6,251 bases of DNA from Synergistales bacterium (lineage in GTDB: Bacteria > Synergistota > Synergistia > Synergistales > 79-D21), in NCBI GenBank assembly GCA_015657435.1, contig JADLKH010000004.1:97058-103308 (forward strand), given 5' to 3'. The notes under the pieces are model-generated. The model was not told where the DNA came from. It saw nothing but the letters and a program-made list of their open reading frames with translations, and searched no databases. The translations under genes and the position numbers were made by a program. Below are positions 1 to 6,227 of this stretch, one piece after another. Position 1 is the stretch's first letter, and each line of letters opens with the position of its first letter.

Positions 1-558
1 GAAAACGACGACATCCTGATGTCCCGGATCGGACGCGGCGACGCGGCGGCTTTCGAGACGCTCTACCGCCGATGGTCGCGCCGCGTCATGGCCTACGCCT
101 ACCGGTCCCTCTCGGACAGGGGGGAAGCCGAGGATGTGGTCCAGGAAACCTTCCTTTCGGTCTTTCGGGCGGCTTCCCGCTACCGATCCCGCGAGCGGTT
201 CGGCGCGTTTCTCTTCCGTATCGCGGGAAACGCGGTCCGAAGCAGGTTCCGAAAAAAGCGGCCGCTGCTTTTCGACATTCAGGAGGAGGAAGACGGTTTC
301 TGTCCACCGGAAAACGCGGAAGACCGGACTCGCTTCGAAGAGCGGGAACGGCTCGATTCAGCCTTGGCCGCACTCCCCGAACCGCAGCGGGATGCGCTTC
401 TGCTGGCGGTGACGGGAGGGCTGAGCTACCGGGAAATCGCCCTTGAAGCGGGCGTTTCCGAGGATGCCGTTGCGGCCCGGGTCTGCCGGGCCAGGAAGGC
501 TCTGAGGAAGATCCTTTCGGCCGACGGCTGCGAGGAGGGGAAAAAAATCGATGCATGA
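1..558 (+). CDS. ECF-type RNA polymerase sigma factor (5' end cut by window edge)
   Basis: Extracytoplasmic-function sigma-70 family factor, which directs RNA polymerase to a small set of stress or envelope promoters. Numbering from the ATG at 19, residues 12-82 form region 2, with the core-binding and -10-melting segment around EAEDVVQETFLSVFR (36-50). An acidic linker (about 88-110) follows. Residues 111-166 form region 4, with the helix-turn-helix LSYREIALEAGVSEDAVAARV (135-155), which reads the -35 box. The frame stays open to base 1, and the six codons before the ATG encode ENDDIL. ECF proteins usually have a 'DD-x-L-M' stretch just before the 'RGD-AAFE' segment, so the real start probably lies left of the window and M19 is internal; I therefore treat the gene as partial. 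It overlaps the anti-sigma gene by 8 bp, implying translational coupling. There is no SnoaL-like or other extra C-terminal domain. The family call is firm; the regulon cannot be told from this sequence. Confidence 0.93.
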   Translation, partial: ENDDILMSRIGRGDAAAFETLYRRWSRRVMAYAYRSLSDRGEAEDVVQETFLSVFRAASRYRSRERFGAFLFRIAGNAVRSRFRKKRPLLFDIQEEEDGFCPPENAEDRTRFEERERLDSALAALPEPQRDALLLAVTGGLSYREIALEAGVSEDAVAARVCRARKALRKILSADGCEEGKKIDA

Positions 559-1197
559 ATCCTGCGGAAACGTGGAAATCCTGATTTCCCGTGCGATGGA
601 CGGGGAATGCACGGCCGAGGAGCTGACAGCACTGAAGGCCCACCTGGCCGGGTGCCCGGAGTGCCGGAAAACCCTGCGGGCCTTCGGAGAAGTGGACGAG
701 ATCCTGGAGAAGGGAGGAAACATCCCCCTGCTCCGCAGTGTCCCCGGATGCCTTCGTCACGGCCCTCCCTCATCTGGAAGCGGACTCTTGCCTTCGCCGC
801 GGCGGCATGCCTGGTCCTCGTCGCGTTCTTCGGAGGGGCCTGGTGGAAAGAGCGGACAACGACGCGGAATTTCCTCCCGTCCTACGGCCGCGTGGCTTCG
901 GCAGCCCTCTGGGAAAAAGCCTCGGACCCCGTTCTCCGGGAGGCTGCCTTCGCAGCCCTGCCCCTTTCGGAAGCGGTGACCGGCTACCAGCTCGAGGTGG
1001 CCCGTCTCCTGCGGCAGGACCAGGTGGACTGGCCCCGCGTGCGGCGTCTCGTCGAGGCGATCGGGGCCCTGCGGACCGATATGGAGATCCTGACGCTCCA
1101 CGTGGCTTTCATCGAGAGGGAAAAGGGGAAACCTGGTTCGGCCAGCGCCGCCTGGTCGGACCTTCTGGGGCTGGACGGCCGCGGCGGGTCGCTCTGA
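551..1197 (+). pseudogene. zf-HC2 anti-sigma factor, reading frame broken between about 724 and 775
   Basis: Inner-membrane anti-sigma factor partner of the upstream ECF sigma. The N-terminal part, starting at ATG 551, carries the zinc-binding anti-sigma motif: Cys5, then His31-x3-Cys35-x2-Cys38. Such domains clamp the sigma factor in the cytoplasm. This frame then degenerates into Ser/Arg/Pro-rich nonsense and stops at 977-979. The expected remainder is in another frame: a single transmembrane helix (LAFAAAACLVLVAFFGGAWW, bases 787-846) preceded by basic residues, then a periplasmic helical domain of about 115 residues ending at the TGA 1195-1197. Joining the two needs a net -1 shift, or two +1 shifts; in the second case the middle frame reads VSPDAFVTALP (738-770), a plausible linker. 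A five-C run at 724-728 is a likely error or slippage site. I see no classic X-XXY-YYZ slippery heptamer. It could be a true mutation, a sequencing error, or less likely a recoding site. The start is supported by GAGGGG at 535-540 and the 8-bp overlap with the sigma gene. Confidence 0.8.
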
Positions 1198-1227
1198 AGC
1201 CCGAATCCGGAACGGGGAGGAGAAAAA

Positions 1228-1992
1228 ATGAACGGGACAAGGTTCCTGAGAAGGGGAATCGTGGGTTTTGTTGCGGGAGTCTGCTGCCTGGGAGCGGCGA
1301 CGGCCGGTGCGGAAATCCTTTCGCAAGCGCCGGGGGAAATCCTCCGGCAGGCGATGGTCGAGTCGATGGTGCAGGCGCGCATCGAGACAAAAACGGCGAC
1401 GCGTCTTGCCGCCACCCAGCAGTTCATGGCCGAGGCCGTCCTTGACGCGCAGGTGGAACGGGATCGTCTCCGGATCGGCCTGGAAACGGATCCGGTGAAA
1501 CTGCGGCAGCGGATTCACGCCCGGGCCCGGGAGGTGGGGGCGCAGGTCGGGTCCGCGGTTGCCGCGGGGGTGAAAGCCTACGGCGAAGAGACTTCCCTGC
1601 AGGTCATGGCGACGGTGATGTCCGCGGTCCGGGCCGGGATGGAAACCGAGGCGGCTTCCGGAACGGCGGAGGTCCTGGCGGAGGAGGGGTATCCCCTCAG
1701 AGAAATGCGAATGGTGATGCAGCGCCTCATGGAACGGGTCAGAGCCGAAACGCCTGAAGACGGCGGGACGGGGCTTGGAACCGGGATCCGGACGATGGCC
1801 CGAAAACGGGCAACGGCCCAGGCCATGCTCGGAGCGCTTGACGGCAAAGGCTCCGGCCAAAGCTCCTTCGGAGGCCAGGGCGGCACGCAGGCCGGAGGAT
1901 CCGGCTCGGGTTCCGGATCCGGCTCGGGCGGTTCCGGATCAGGTTCCGGAGGCGGTTCAGGCGGGGGTTCCGGCGGTAAAGGCGGGAAATGA
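1228..1992 (+). CDS. Exported helical protein with long Gly-Ser tail, unknown function
   Basis: I do not recognise a family. The 254-residue product begins with a Sec signal peptide: MNGTRFLRRG basic end, hydrophobic stretch 11-24, and a probable signal peptidase I site after AGA at 28. The paired cysteines 19-20 lack a good lipobox, so a lipoprotein is unlikely. Residues 29-205 are Ala/Arg/Glu/Met-rich and look almost wholly alpha-helical, with charged heptad-like stretches (35-105, 155-175) and no cysteine. From about 207 the chain becomes a low-complexity Gly/Ser tail ending in KGGK, probably disordered. The start is supported by a strong GGGGAGG at 1214-1220, seven bases before ATG. It lies only 30 bp after the anti-sigma gene and before a strong terminator, so it is very likely the last gene of the sigma operon. 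By analogy with other sigma operons it may be a periplasmic sensor partner or a stress-induced envelope protein; that is inference. Confidence 0.8.
   Translation: MNGTRFLRRGIVGFVAGVCCLGAATAGAEILSQAPGEILRQAMVESMVQARIETKTATRLAATQQFMAEAVLDAQVERDRLRIGLETDPVKLRQRIHARAREVGAQVGSAVAAGVKAYGEETSLQVMATVMSAVRAGMETEAASGTAEVLAEEGYPLREMRMVMQRLMERVRAETPEDGGTGLGTGIRTMARKRATAQAMLGALDGKGSGQSSFGGQGGTQAGGSGSGSGSGSGGSGSGSGGGSGGGSGGKGGK
1897..1980 (+). repeat. Short tandem repeats encoding the Gly-Ser tail
   Basis: The 14-base unit GGATCCGGCTCGGG occurs exactly at 1897-1910 and 1915-1928, a period of 18 bases. It is followed by shorter degenerate units built on TTCCGG and GGCGGTTC. All repeat steps are multiples of three bases and keep the frame, so copy-number change would lengthen or shorten the Gly-Ser tail without breaking the protein. 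The tail probably grew by such duplications. Confidence 0.7.
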
Positions 1993-1999
1993 CATCGAA

Positions 2000-2040
2000 A
2001 GGCCCGGCCTCATGAGGCCGGGCCTCTTCGTTTCTTTCGT
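2000..2040 (+). terminator. Rho-independent terminator of the sigma operon, at a convergent gene junction
   Basis: A perfect inverted repeat with 13-base arms (AGGCCCGGCCTCA at 2000-2012 and its complement at 2013-2025) is followed on the plus strand by the T-rich stretch CTTCGTTTCTTTCGTTTC. It starts 8 bases after the stop of the Gly-Ser-tail gene. The minus-strand gene ends at 2049, so the same hairpin could also stop transcription from the right. The sequence on its left is not clearly T-rich on that strand, however, so termination there may be weaker. Confidence 0.85.
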
Positions 2041-2048
2041 TTCAGAGA

Positions 2049-3887
2049 TCAGCGGGTCCTTCTGACGATACCCAGGACCAGAAGCAACGGCATCACGTAC
2101 AGCAGGAAGAATCTGCCCGGCGGGATCGCAACGCAGCCGCCGCCCCCTCCTCCGCCGGTGTCGTCATCGTCGTCGCCTTCGGGCACGACCGAGATCTTCC
2201 AGACCTGGCAGCCGTAGAAGGGGTTCGAGGTCCCCAAAAACAGGTTGCCGGTGGAGGCCGAGACCAGGGTCCGGGCCCCGTAGTTGTAGCGGTCTCCCGT
2301 GCCCCCGAAGATCTCCCCGAAGCCGCCGTCCCGCGTGACCGGCTGGATGTTCACTCCGTCCTCCGTGACGTAGAGGTCGAAGCCGGAGGGATTGTTGAAA
2401 TTGACCGTCTGCAGCATCTGGACCATCTGCTGCATTTCGACGTCCGCGCTTTCGCTCTCCGAGAGCACCTCCAGGATCGTCATCATGTCCATGGTCCCCA
2501 TGAAGAGCATCCCGTCGTGGACCGCCATCCGCCAGATGTAGCGGTTCGTGGAGTAGTTGTCCTGCGAGACGGCCTCGTTGTCAAAGAATCCGGCCCTCCA
2601 CCCGCTCAGGGAGGGGGCCTCGAAGTACGGACTGGCCGCCTGTCCCGAGTTGTCCCCCACGATCATCTCCCAGGCGTCGCCCGCGTCGAAGCGGTAGACC
2701 TGCGGAGGCGTCCAGTGGTCCATGACCGTGTTCATCGCCTCCTCGGAGGGGTCCATCGCATAGGCGATCAGGTCTTTCCAGTTGGAGAAGGTCCCGGCGT
2801 AGACGTAGCCGTCGAAGACGGTCATCGTGAGAGCCGTGTTCTGGCTGTTGCCGAGGCCGGGGGGATAGATCTCGCCCTCGTTGACGTCCGGGCTGGCCAC
2901 GATCGGCGTCCAGACCCAGAGATCGCCCGACTCGATCGTTCCGTCGCTCTTGTAGAGAGAGAAGCCGTTCACCGGGTCGGCCATGGAGGCATAGAGCCAC
3001 CCGTTGTAGTTCACGAAATCCCACAGACCGCCCCACCCCTCGGTTTCCGCCCCTGTGGCGACCCCGGGGAAGCTCGTCTTCCTGCCCGCGAGGGTCCAGC
3101 CCGTCTTGCCGCCGACGTCGCTGAACGTCACGGGGATCTGGCGTCCCATGACCTCCACGATCGTCATCATGGGCGGAGTCGCGAGCGGAGTCTGGGCTGA
3201 CGGGGCTGGATTCCTCCAGACATTCAGATCCTCGGTCCCGATGAAGAGGGCGCCGTCGTAAACCCCGATGGAGCGAAGTCCCGACCCGCCCTGATTGGCC
3301 ACCCGGAGGACCTCCTGGAGGTCGGCGCTCGTGCCTCCGGGGTCCGGAAGTTTCAGCACCCGGGAATACGGACTTTCGAAGAAGGAATAGGTGACGACGT
3401 AGAGGGCGCCGTCATGGATCTCCATTGTCCGGTAGCCGAAATCGAGGATCTTGTTCGGCAGAACCTCGTAGACATCCGGGCTGGCCGGGTTGGGCACCAT
3501 GATGACCGTGATCCGGGGGGAGTCGTAGAAGAGTTCCCAGTCGCCGCTTCCGTCGAGCGGCTTGCGGTAGATCTTGCCGGCGTAGTCGTCCTTCGGGGGG
3601 AAGACGGTGTCCAGCCCCATGGGAAGGGGTCCCTCGCCGAACATCGTCTCGAACATCTGCCGCATGTAGTTGCGGTTCGTTCCGACGTAAAGGTAGTCCC
3701 CATATTCCGCCATGGCCCAGGCGTAGCTGTTCTCGCGGTCGAGGACCAGCCCGTCGGGGTCGGTCTCGGTGACCGGAAGGCTGCTGTTGCCGCTCCACTT
3801 TTCCACGTCGAAGCTCGCGGCGCCGACCACGGCGGCCGTCAACAGCGCCACAAGCAGGAAGACGCTGCCCGCGATTCGCATCCTCAT
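2049..3887 (-). CDS. Exported beta-propeller-like protein with CTERM-like sorting tail
   Basis: A 612-residue secreted protein of no family I can name. Residues 1-24 are a signal peptide (MRMRIAG, then a hydrophobic core, with cleavage likely after AAS or GAA). The body carries seven copies of a strand motif, roughly 'h-x-G-x-L-Y-x-G-T': 64-70, 160-166, 212-218, 296-302, 360-366, 459-465 and 547-553. Several are followed by a 'V-x-R/K' or 'VWK' strand, the usual look of a seven-bladed propeller that reports repeated blades. The C-terminus has five Asp (572-576), seven Gly (578-584), Cys585, a hydrophobic helix (about 593-608) and RRTR. This layout resembles the Synergist- or MYXO-CTERM type of tail, which is processed and anchors proteins at the surface. 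Cys560 and Cys585 are the only cysteines. The start is supported by AAAGGAG at 3897-3903 (complement), nine bases upstream. It stands alone, with its own promoter candidate. The extracellular role is unknown; a binding or lyase-like propeller is possible. Confidence 0.85.
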   Translation of the reverse strand: MRMRIAGSVFLLVALLTAAVVGAASFDVEKWSGNSSLPVTETDPDGLVLDRENSYAWAMAEYGDYLYVGTNRNYMRQMFETMFGEGPLPMGLDTVFPPKDDYAGKIYRKPLDGSGDWELFYDSPRITVIMVPNPASPDVYEVLPNKILDFGYRTMEIHDGALYVVTYSFFESPYSRVLKLPDPGGTSADLQEVLRVANQGGSGLRSIGVYDGALFIGTEDLNVWRNPAPSAQTPLATPPMMTIVEVMGRQIPVTFSDVGGKTGWTLAGRKTSFPGVATGAETEGWGGLWDFVNYNGWLYASMADPVNGFSLYKSDGTIESGDLWVWTPIVASPDVNEGEIYPPGLGNSQNTALTMTVFDGYVYAGTFSNWKDLIAYAMDPSEEAMNTVMDHWTPPQVYRFDAGDAWEMIVGDNSGQAASPYFEAPSLSGWRAGFFDNEAVSQDNYSTNRYIWRMAVHDGMLFMGTMDMMTILEVLSESESADVEMQQMVQMLQTVNFNNPSGFDLYVTEDGVNIQPVTRDGGFGEIFGGTGDRYNYGARTLVSASTGNLFLGTSNPFYGCQVWKISVVPEGDDDDDTGGGGGGGCVAIPPGRFFLLYVMPLLLVLGIVRRTR

Positions 3888-3988
3888 GTTCTCACGCTCC
3901 TTTCCTGCAATTCGGTCGATCGGGTCGTCCTGGCGGGGTTGAAGGGATCGGAAAGGAAGGGAAGAGGTGGGGAGCAGGCGACAGATAA

Positions 3989-4017
3989 AGCATAATACGA
4001 TGATAATGTTTTAGCAA
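3989..4017 (-). promoter_or_regulatory. Candidate sigma-70 promoter for the propeller gene
   Basis: On the minus strand, TTGCTA (complement of 4012-4017) lies exactly 17 bases from TATGCT (complement of 3989-3994), each matching the consensus at four of six positions. A further -10-like TATTAT overlaps but gives a poor spacing. The site sits in the only markedly AT-rich stretch of the window and leaves a leader of about 95 bases before the start at 3887. Confidence 0.45.
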
Positions 4018-4027
4018 GGCAACATTA
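4004..4027. promoter_or_regulatory. Inverted repeat over the -35 region, possible operator
   Basis: The arms TAATGTT (4004-4010) and AACATTA (4021-4027) are perfect 7-base inverted complements separated by 10 bases, centred about 17 bases apart. They span the proposed -35 hexamer of the propeller gene. This is the size and symmetry of a dimeric repressor or activator site. No regulator gene in the window can be tied to it, and chance in AT-rich DNA remains possible. Confidence 0.35.
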
Positions 4028-4051
4028 GACCAAATGAAATAGAACACGCAT

Positions 4052-4082
4052 AAGGAGGAAAAAGGGGAAAGGGGAGAAAAAA
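4052..4082 (+). other. 31-base uninterrupted purine tract
   Basis: From 4052 to 4082 every plus-strand base is A or G, including AAGGAGGAAAAAGGGG and a second GGGG run. It lies between the stop of the methyltransferase gene and the promoter of the propeller gene. The plus strand has a Shine-Dalgarno-like AAGGAGG here but no following start with a coding frame, so I do not read it as a ribosome site. Confidence 0.6.
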
Positions 4083-4101
4083 CGGAAACCTCTCGGGTTC
4101 A
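4077..4101 (-). terminator. Weak rho-independent terminator after the methyltransferase gene
   Basis: Read on the minus strand, the stop region gives a short stem AACC-CGAGA-GGTT (4099-4087), then TCCG and six T residues (4082-4077). A one-base bulge could add a further G-C pair. The stem is short, so termination may be partial. It is followed by a C/T-only tract (4082-4052), which is G-free and might also serve a Rho-type mechanism. Confidence 0.4.
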
Positions 4102-4749
4102 GACTTTCCAGAACCAGGCGGACTTCCCGACGGAAGCGCGGTACTCGGGGAAGACCCGGAGGAGTTTCTGTTCCTCGATGCGGGAGCGGTAAAGCTGCAG
4201 GATGAAGAAAAGCGCCAGCAGGGCCGCGTTGAGGGTGGAAAAGCGCAGGATCGTCACTGTGGCCCCGGTGAGGATCTCGCCGGTGTAGATGGGGTGCCGG
4301 ACAAACCGGTAGGGGCCGCCGGTGACGAGGGTTCGGGCCTCGACCGTGACGCTGAAGGCCTTTCTCAAGGTGACCATCCCCCAGATCGTGAAGGACGTGA
4401 AGAGGGTCATGAAGGCGAACAGGACCAGGGCCCGCTCCCGCGTCGAAACAAGATCCCGGTTCACCGGGAAAAGCAGGAAGGCGAAGGGCAAAGCCCCCGC
4501 CGCGAGGGGCAACACGATTTCCCGCACGCCCCGGGAGCGGTCCACCGGTTCGACCCTCACGGCGTACATCCAGATGAAGACCGCGTAGATGAGGACCTCG
4601 GCGAGCCAGAGGGGTTTGAAAAGGAAATGCGGCCACTCCCGGACCCGAAGGACCAGGAGGGCCGCACAGGCGGCGATCACGAAAGCTTGTAGCAGGCGGT
4701 GGCGGAGCCGTTCGGACAGGAAGCCGAACCAGCCGAAGGGGTCGAACAC
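4099..4749 (-). CDS. Isoprenylcysteine carboxyl methyltransferase / phospholipid methyltransferase family membrane protein
   Basis: Integral membrane methyltransferase of the ICMT/PEMT superfamily, which moves methyl groups from S-adenosylmethionine to lipids, prenylated or other membrane substrates. The hallmark segment GGPYRFVRHPIYTGEI lies at about 144-159, with the conserved Arg-His-Pro (His152). The C-terminal EE (192-193) and FPEY (200-203) are also typical. Hydrophobic segments at about 20-37, 47-64, 78-96, 107-128 and 154-187 suggest five or so membrane spans. I chose the GTG at 4749 (216 residues): it lies 11 bases after GGGGGAG (4761-4767, complement). A TTG at 4758 gives 219 residues but sits only two bases from that site. 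With GTG the livF stop is one base upstream; with TTG the genes overlap by 8 bp. The gene is therefore probably translated with livF, but a link to the importer is not shown. The bacterial substrate is unknown. Confidence 0.85.
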   Translation of the reverse strand: MFDPFGWFGFLSERLRHRLLQAFVIAACAALLVLRVREWPHFLFKPLWLAEVLIYAVFIWMYAVRVEPVDRSRGVREIVLPLAAGALPFAFLLFPVNRDLVSTRERALVLFAFMTLFTSFTIWGMVTLRKAFSVTVEARTLVTGGPYRFVRHPIYTGEILTGATVTILRFSTLNAALLALFFILQLYRSRIEEQKLLRVFPEYRASVGKSAWFWKV

Positions 4750-4750
4750 C

Positions 4751-5455
4751 CTAGGCAAGCTCCCCCAGGTAGGCCCGCCGGACTTCGGGGTCTTCCAGAA
4801 GGTCCTTTCCGGGGCCTTCCTTGGTGATCTGCCCGACTTCGAGGACGTAGGCCCGGTCGGAGATCTCCAGGGCCCGCCCGGCGTTCTGCTCGACCAGCAG
4901 GATCGTCATGCCCGAAGCGCGAAGCTGCCGGATGGTTTCCATGAGGGTGTCCACCACGATCGGGGCCAGCCCCAGGGAAGGTTCGTCGAACAGGATCATG
5001 CGGGGCGCGCTCATCATGGCACGGGCGATGGCGAGCATCTGCTGCTCCCCTCCGGAAAGCGTTCCCGCATACTGTTTGAGGCGCTGTTTCAGGATCGGGA
5101 AGAGGGAGAAATTCCTCTCGAGGTCTTCCGCGATGGCCGCGTCGCGCCGGAGGTAGGCCCCCATGACGAGGTTCTCGTGGACCGTCAGGTCGGCGAAGAG
5201 GCGTCTCCGCTCGGGAACCAGGGCCAGGCCGTTCCTGACGATCTCGTGAGGCTTGCCCGGAAGGGGTTTTCCGTCGAAGAGGATCTCCCCCGAGGTGGGT
5301 TTCAGCACCCCGGCCAGGGTCCACATGATCGTCGACTTTCCGGCGCCGTTGGCCCCGACGATGGAAACGATCTCGCTGTGCCCCACGCGGAAAGTCGCGT
5401 TCCTGACGGCGTGGATCTTTCCGTAGTGGATGTCGAGCCCCGTCACGCTAAGCAT
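4751..5455 (-). CDS. livF: LivF-type ATP-binding protein of a branched-chain amino acid ABC importer
   Basis: One of the two ATPases that drive a Liv/HAAT importer of branched-chain amino acids or related amides, working at the cytoplasmic face with LivG, LivH and LivM. In the 234 residues: A-loop Tyr11, Walker A GANGAGKST (34-42), the family's PE-x-RRLF segment in place of the Q-loop (81-87; here PERRRLF, usually PEGRR), signature LSGGEQQ (133-139), Walker B MILFDEP (153-159) with catalytic Glu158, and D-loop SLGLAP (160-165). The switch position reads VEQN with Gln190 rather than His, as is normal in LivF proteins. It is full length. The ATG at 5455 is inside the end of livG (8-bp overlap), with AAAGGAG seven bases upstream, so the two are translationally coupled. 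Close relatives UrtE and AmiF-like proteins share this layout, so the substrate is not fixed by this gene alone. Confidence 0.95.
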   Translation of the reverse strand: MLSVTGLDIHYGKIHAVRNATFRVGHSEIVSIVGANGAGKSTIMWTLAGVLKPTSGEILFDGKPLPGKPHEIVRNGLALVPERRRLFADLTVHENLVMGAYLRRDAAIAEDLERNFSLFPILKQRLKQYAGTLSGGEQQMLAIARAMMSAPRMILFDEPSLGLAPIVVDTLMETIRQLRASGMTILLVEQNAGRALEISDRAYVLEVGQITKEGPGKDLLEDPEVRRAYLGELA

Positions 5456-6227
5456 TCCGGTACTCCTTTCCCAGGTAGGCCTGGAGGACGCGCTCGTCCG
5501 TTCGCACCTTTTCCGGGGGCCCGTCGGCCAGAAGCGCTCCGAAATTGATGACGACGATGTGGGCGCAGACCCGCATGACCACGTCCATGTGATGCTCGAT
5601 CAGGAGGATGGTCAGGTTGAAGCGTTCGCGAATCTCCTGGATGAGGGTCGACAGCGCCCTCGATTCCTCTGGGTTCATCCCTGCGGCGGGTTCGTCCAGA
5701 AGCAGCAGTTTCGGTTCCATGGCCAGGGCCCTGGCGATCTCCAGCTTTCGCTGGAGCCCGTAGGGAAGGGCGGAGGCCTGCACGTCCGCCATCCTGTCGA
5801 GTCCCATCTCGGCCAGGAGAAGCCGGGATTTCTCCCGCAGTTCCCGGTCGACTTTCCTCACCGCAGGAGTCCGGAGCAGCGCGGCGGGCACGCCGTAGGG
5901 GGCGCGCTGGAGCATGGGCGTCAGGACGTTTTCCAGGCAGGTTCGCCGGTTGAACAGGCGGATGTTCTGGAAGGTCCGGGCGATGCCCGCCCCCACGATC
6001 CGGTCGGGCCGGATGCCCAGAAGGGATTTGCCTGCGAAGTCGATGGACCCGGCGTCGACCCGGTAGACTCCCGTCACGAGGTTGAAGACGGTGGTCTTCC
6101 CCGCCCCGTTCGGTCCGATGATGCCCGTGATGGCGTCCGGGGCGACGGAAAACGACAGGTCGTCCACCGCCCGGATGCCGCCGAAGGCCTTGGTGAGACC
6201 CTTGACCTCAAGCAGAGGGGCGCTCAT
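5448..6227 (-). CDS. livG: LivG-type ATP-binding protein of a branched-chain amino acid ABC importer
   Basis: Partner ATPase of LivF. In the 259 residues: Walker A GPNGAGKTT (38-46), Q-loop Gln87 in RTFQNIRLF, the helical insert typical of LivG (about 100-150), signature LPYGLQRKLEIARAL (154-168; G is kept but the motif is the degenerate LivG form), Walker B LLLLDEP (174-180) with Glu179, D-loop AAGMNP, and switch His212 in IEHHMDVV. The C-terminal KVRTDERVLQAYLG (240-253) is the branched-chain transporter ATPase tail. The pair therefore has one ordinary His-bearing site and one Gln-bearing site, as in known Liv systems. The start is supported by AGGAGGT (6234-6240, complement), six bases before ATG. 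The short stretch upstream (6228-6251) gives no whole gene. By usual Liv order, livM should end here or just beyond. The permease and binding-protein genes are not in this window. Confidence 0.96.
   Translation of the reverse strand: MSAPLLEVKGLTKAFGGIRAVDDLSFSVAPDAITGIIGPNGAGKTTVFNLVTGVYRVDAGSIDFAGKSLLGIRPDRIVGAGIARTFQNIRLFNRRTCLENVLTPMLQRAPYGVPAALLRTPAVRKVDRELREKSRLLLAEMGLDRMADVQASALPYGLQRKLEIARALAMEPKLLLLDEPAAGMNPEESRALSTLIQEIRERFNLTILLIEHHMDVVMRVCAHIVVINFGALLADGPPEKVRTDERVLQAYLGKEYRNA

Noticed and set aside
724..775. Programmed -1 frameshift signal
   Set aside because: No X-XXY-YYZ slippery heptamer or clear downstream pseudoknot is visible by eye. Indel or sequencing error is simpler.
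607..1197. Separate gene starting at the ATG at 607
   Set aside because: Its first 50 or so residues are out-of-frame nonsense across the zinc-finger region. Only the part from about 770 onward is real, so it is the C-terminal half of the broken anti-sigma gene.
1270..1300. Lipobox at the paired cysteines of the Gly-Ser-tail protein
   Set aside because: Residues before Cys19 and Cys20 (AGV, GVC) do not fit the lipobox, and an AxA signal peptidase I site follows.
757..1860. Minus-strand open frame of 367 codons
   Set aside because: Antisense to the anti-sigma and Gly-Ser-tail genes. Its composition is Pro/Arg/His-rich with no domain, as expected of shadow frames in GC-rich DNA.
2517..3200. 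Plus-strand open frame of 227 codons
   Set aside because: Antisense to the propeller gene, with shadow composition and no ribosome site or domain seen.
4056..4074. G-quadruplex in the GGAGG/GGGG/GGGG stretch
   Set aside because: It could form at best a two-layer structure, and loops and context do not set it apart from a plain purine tract.
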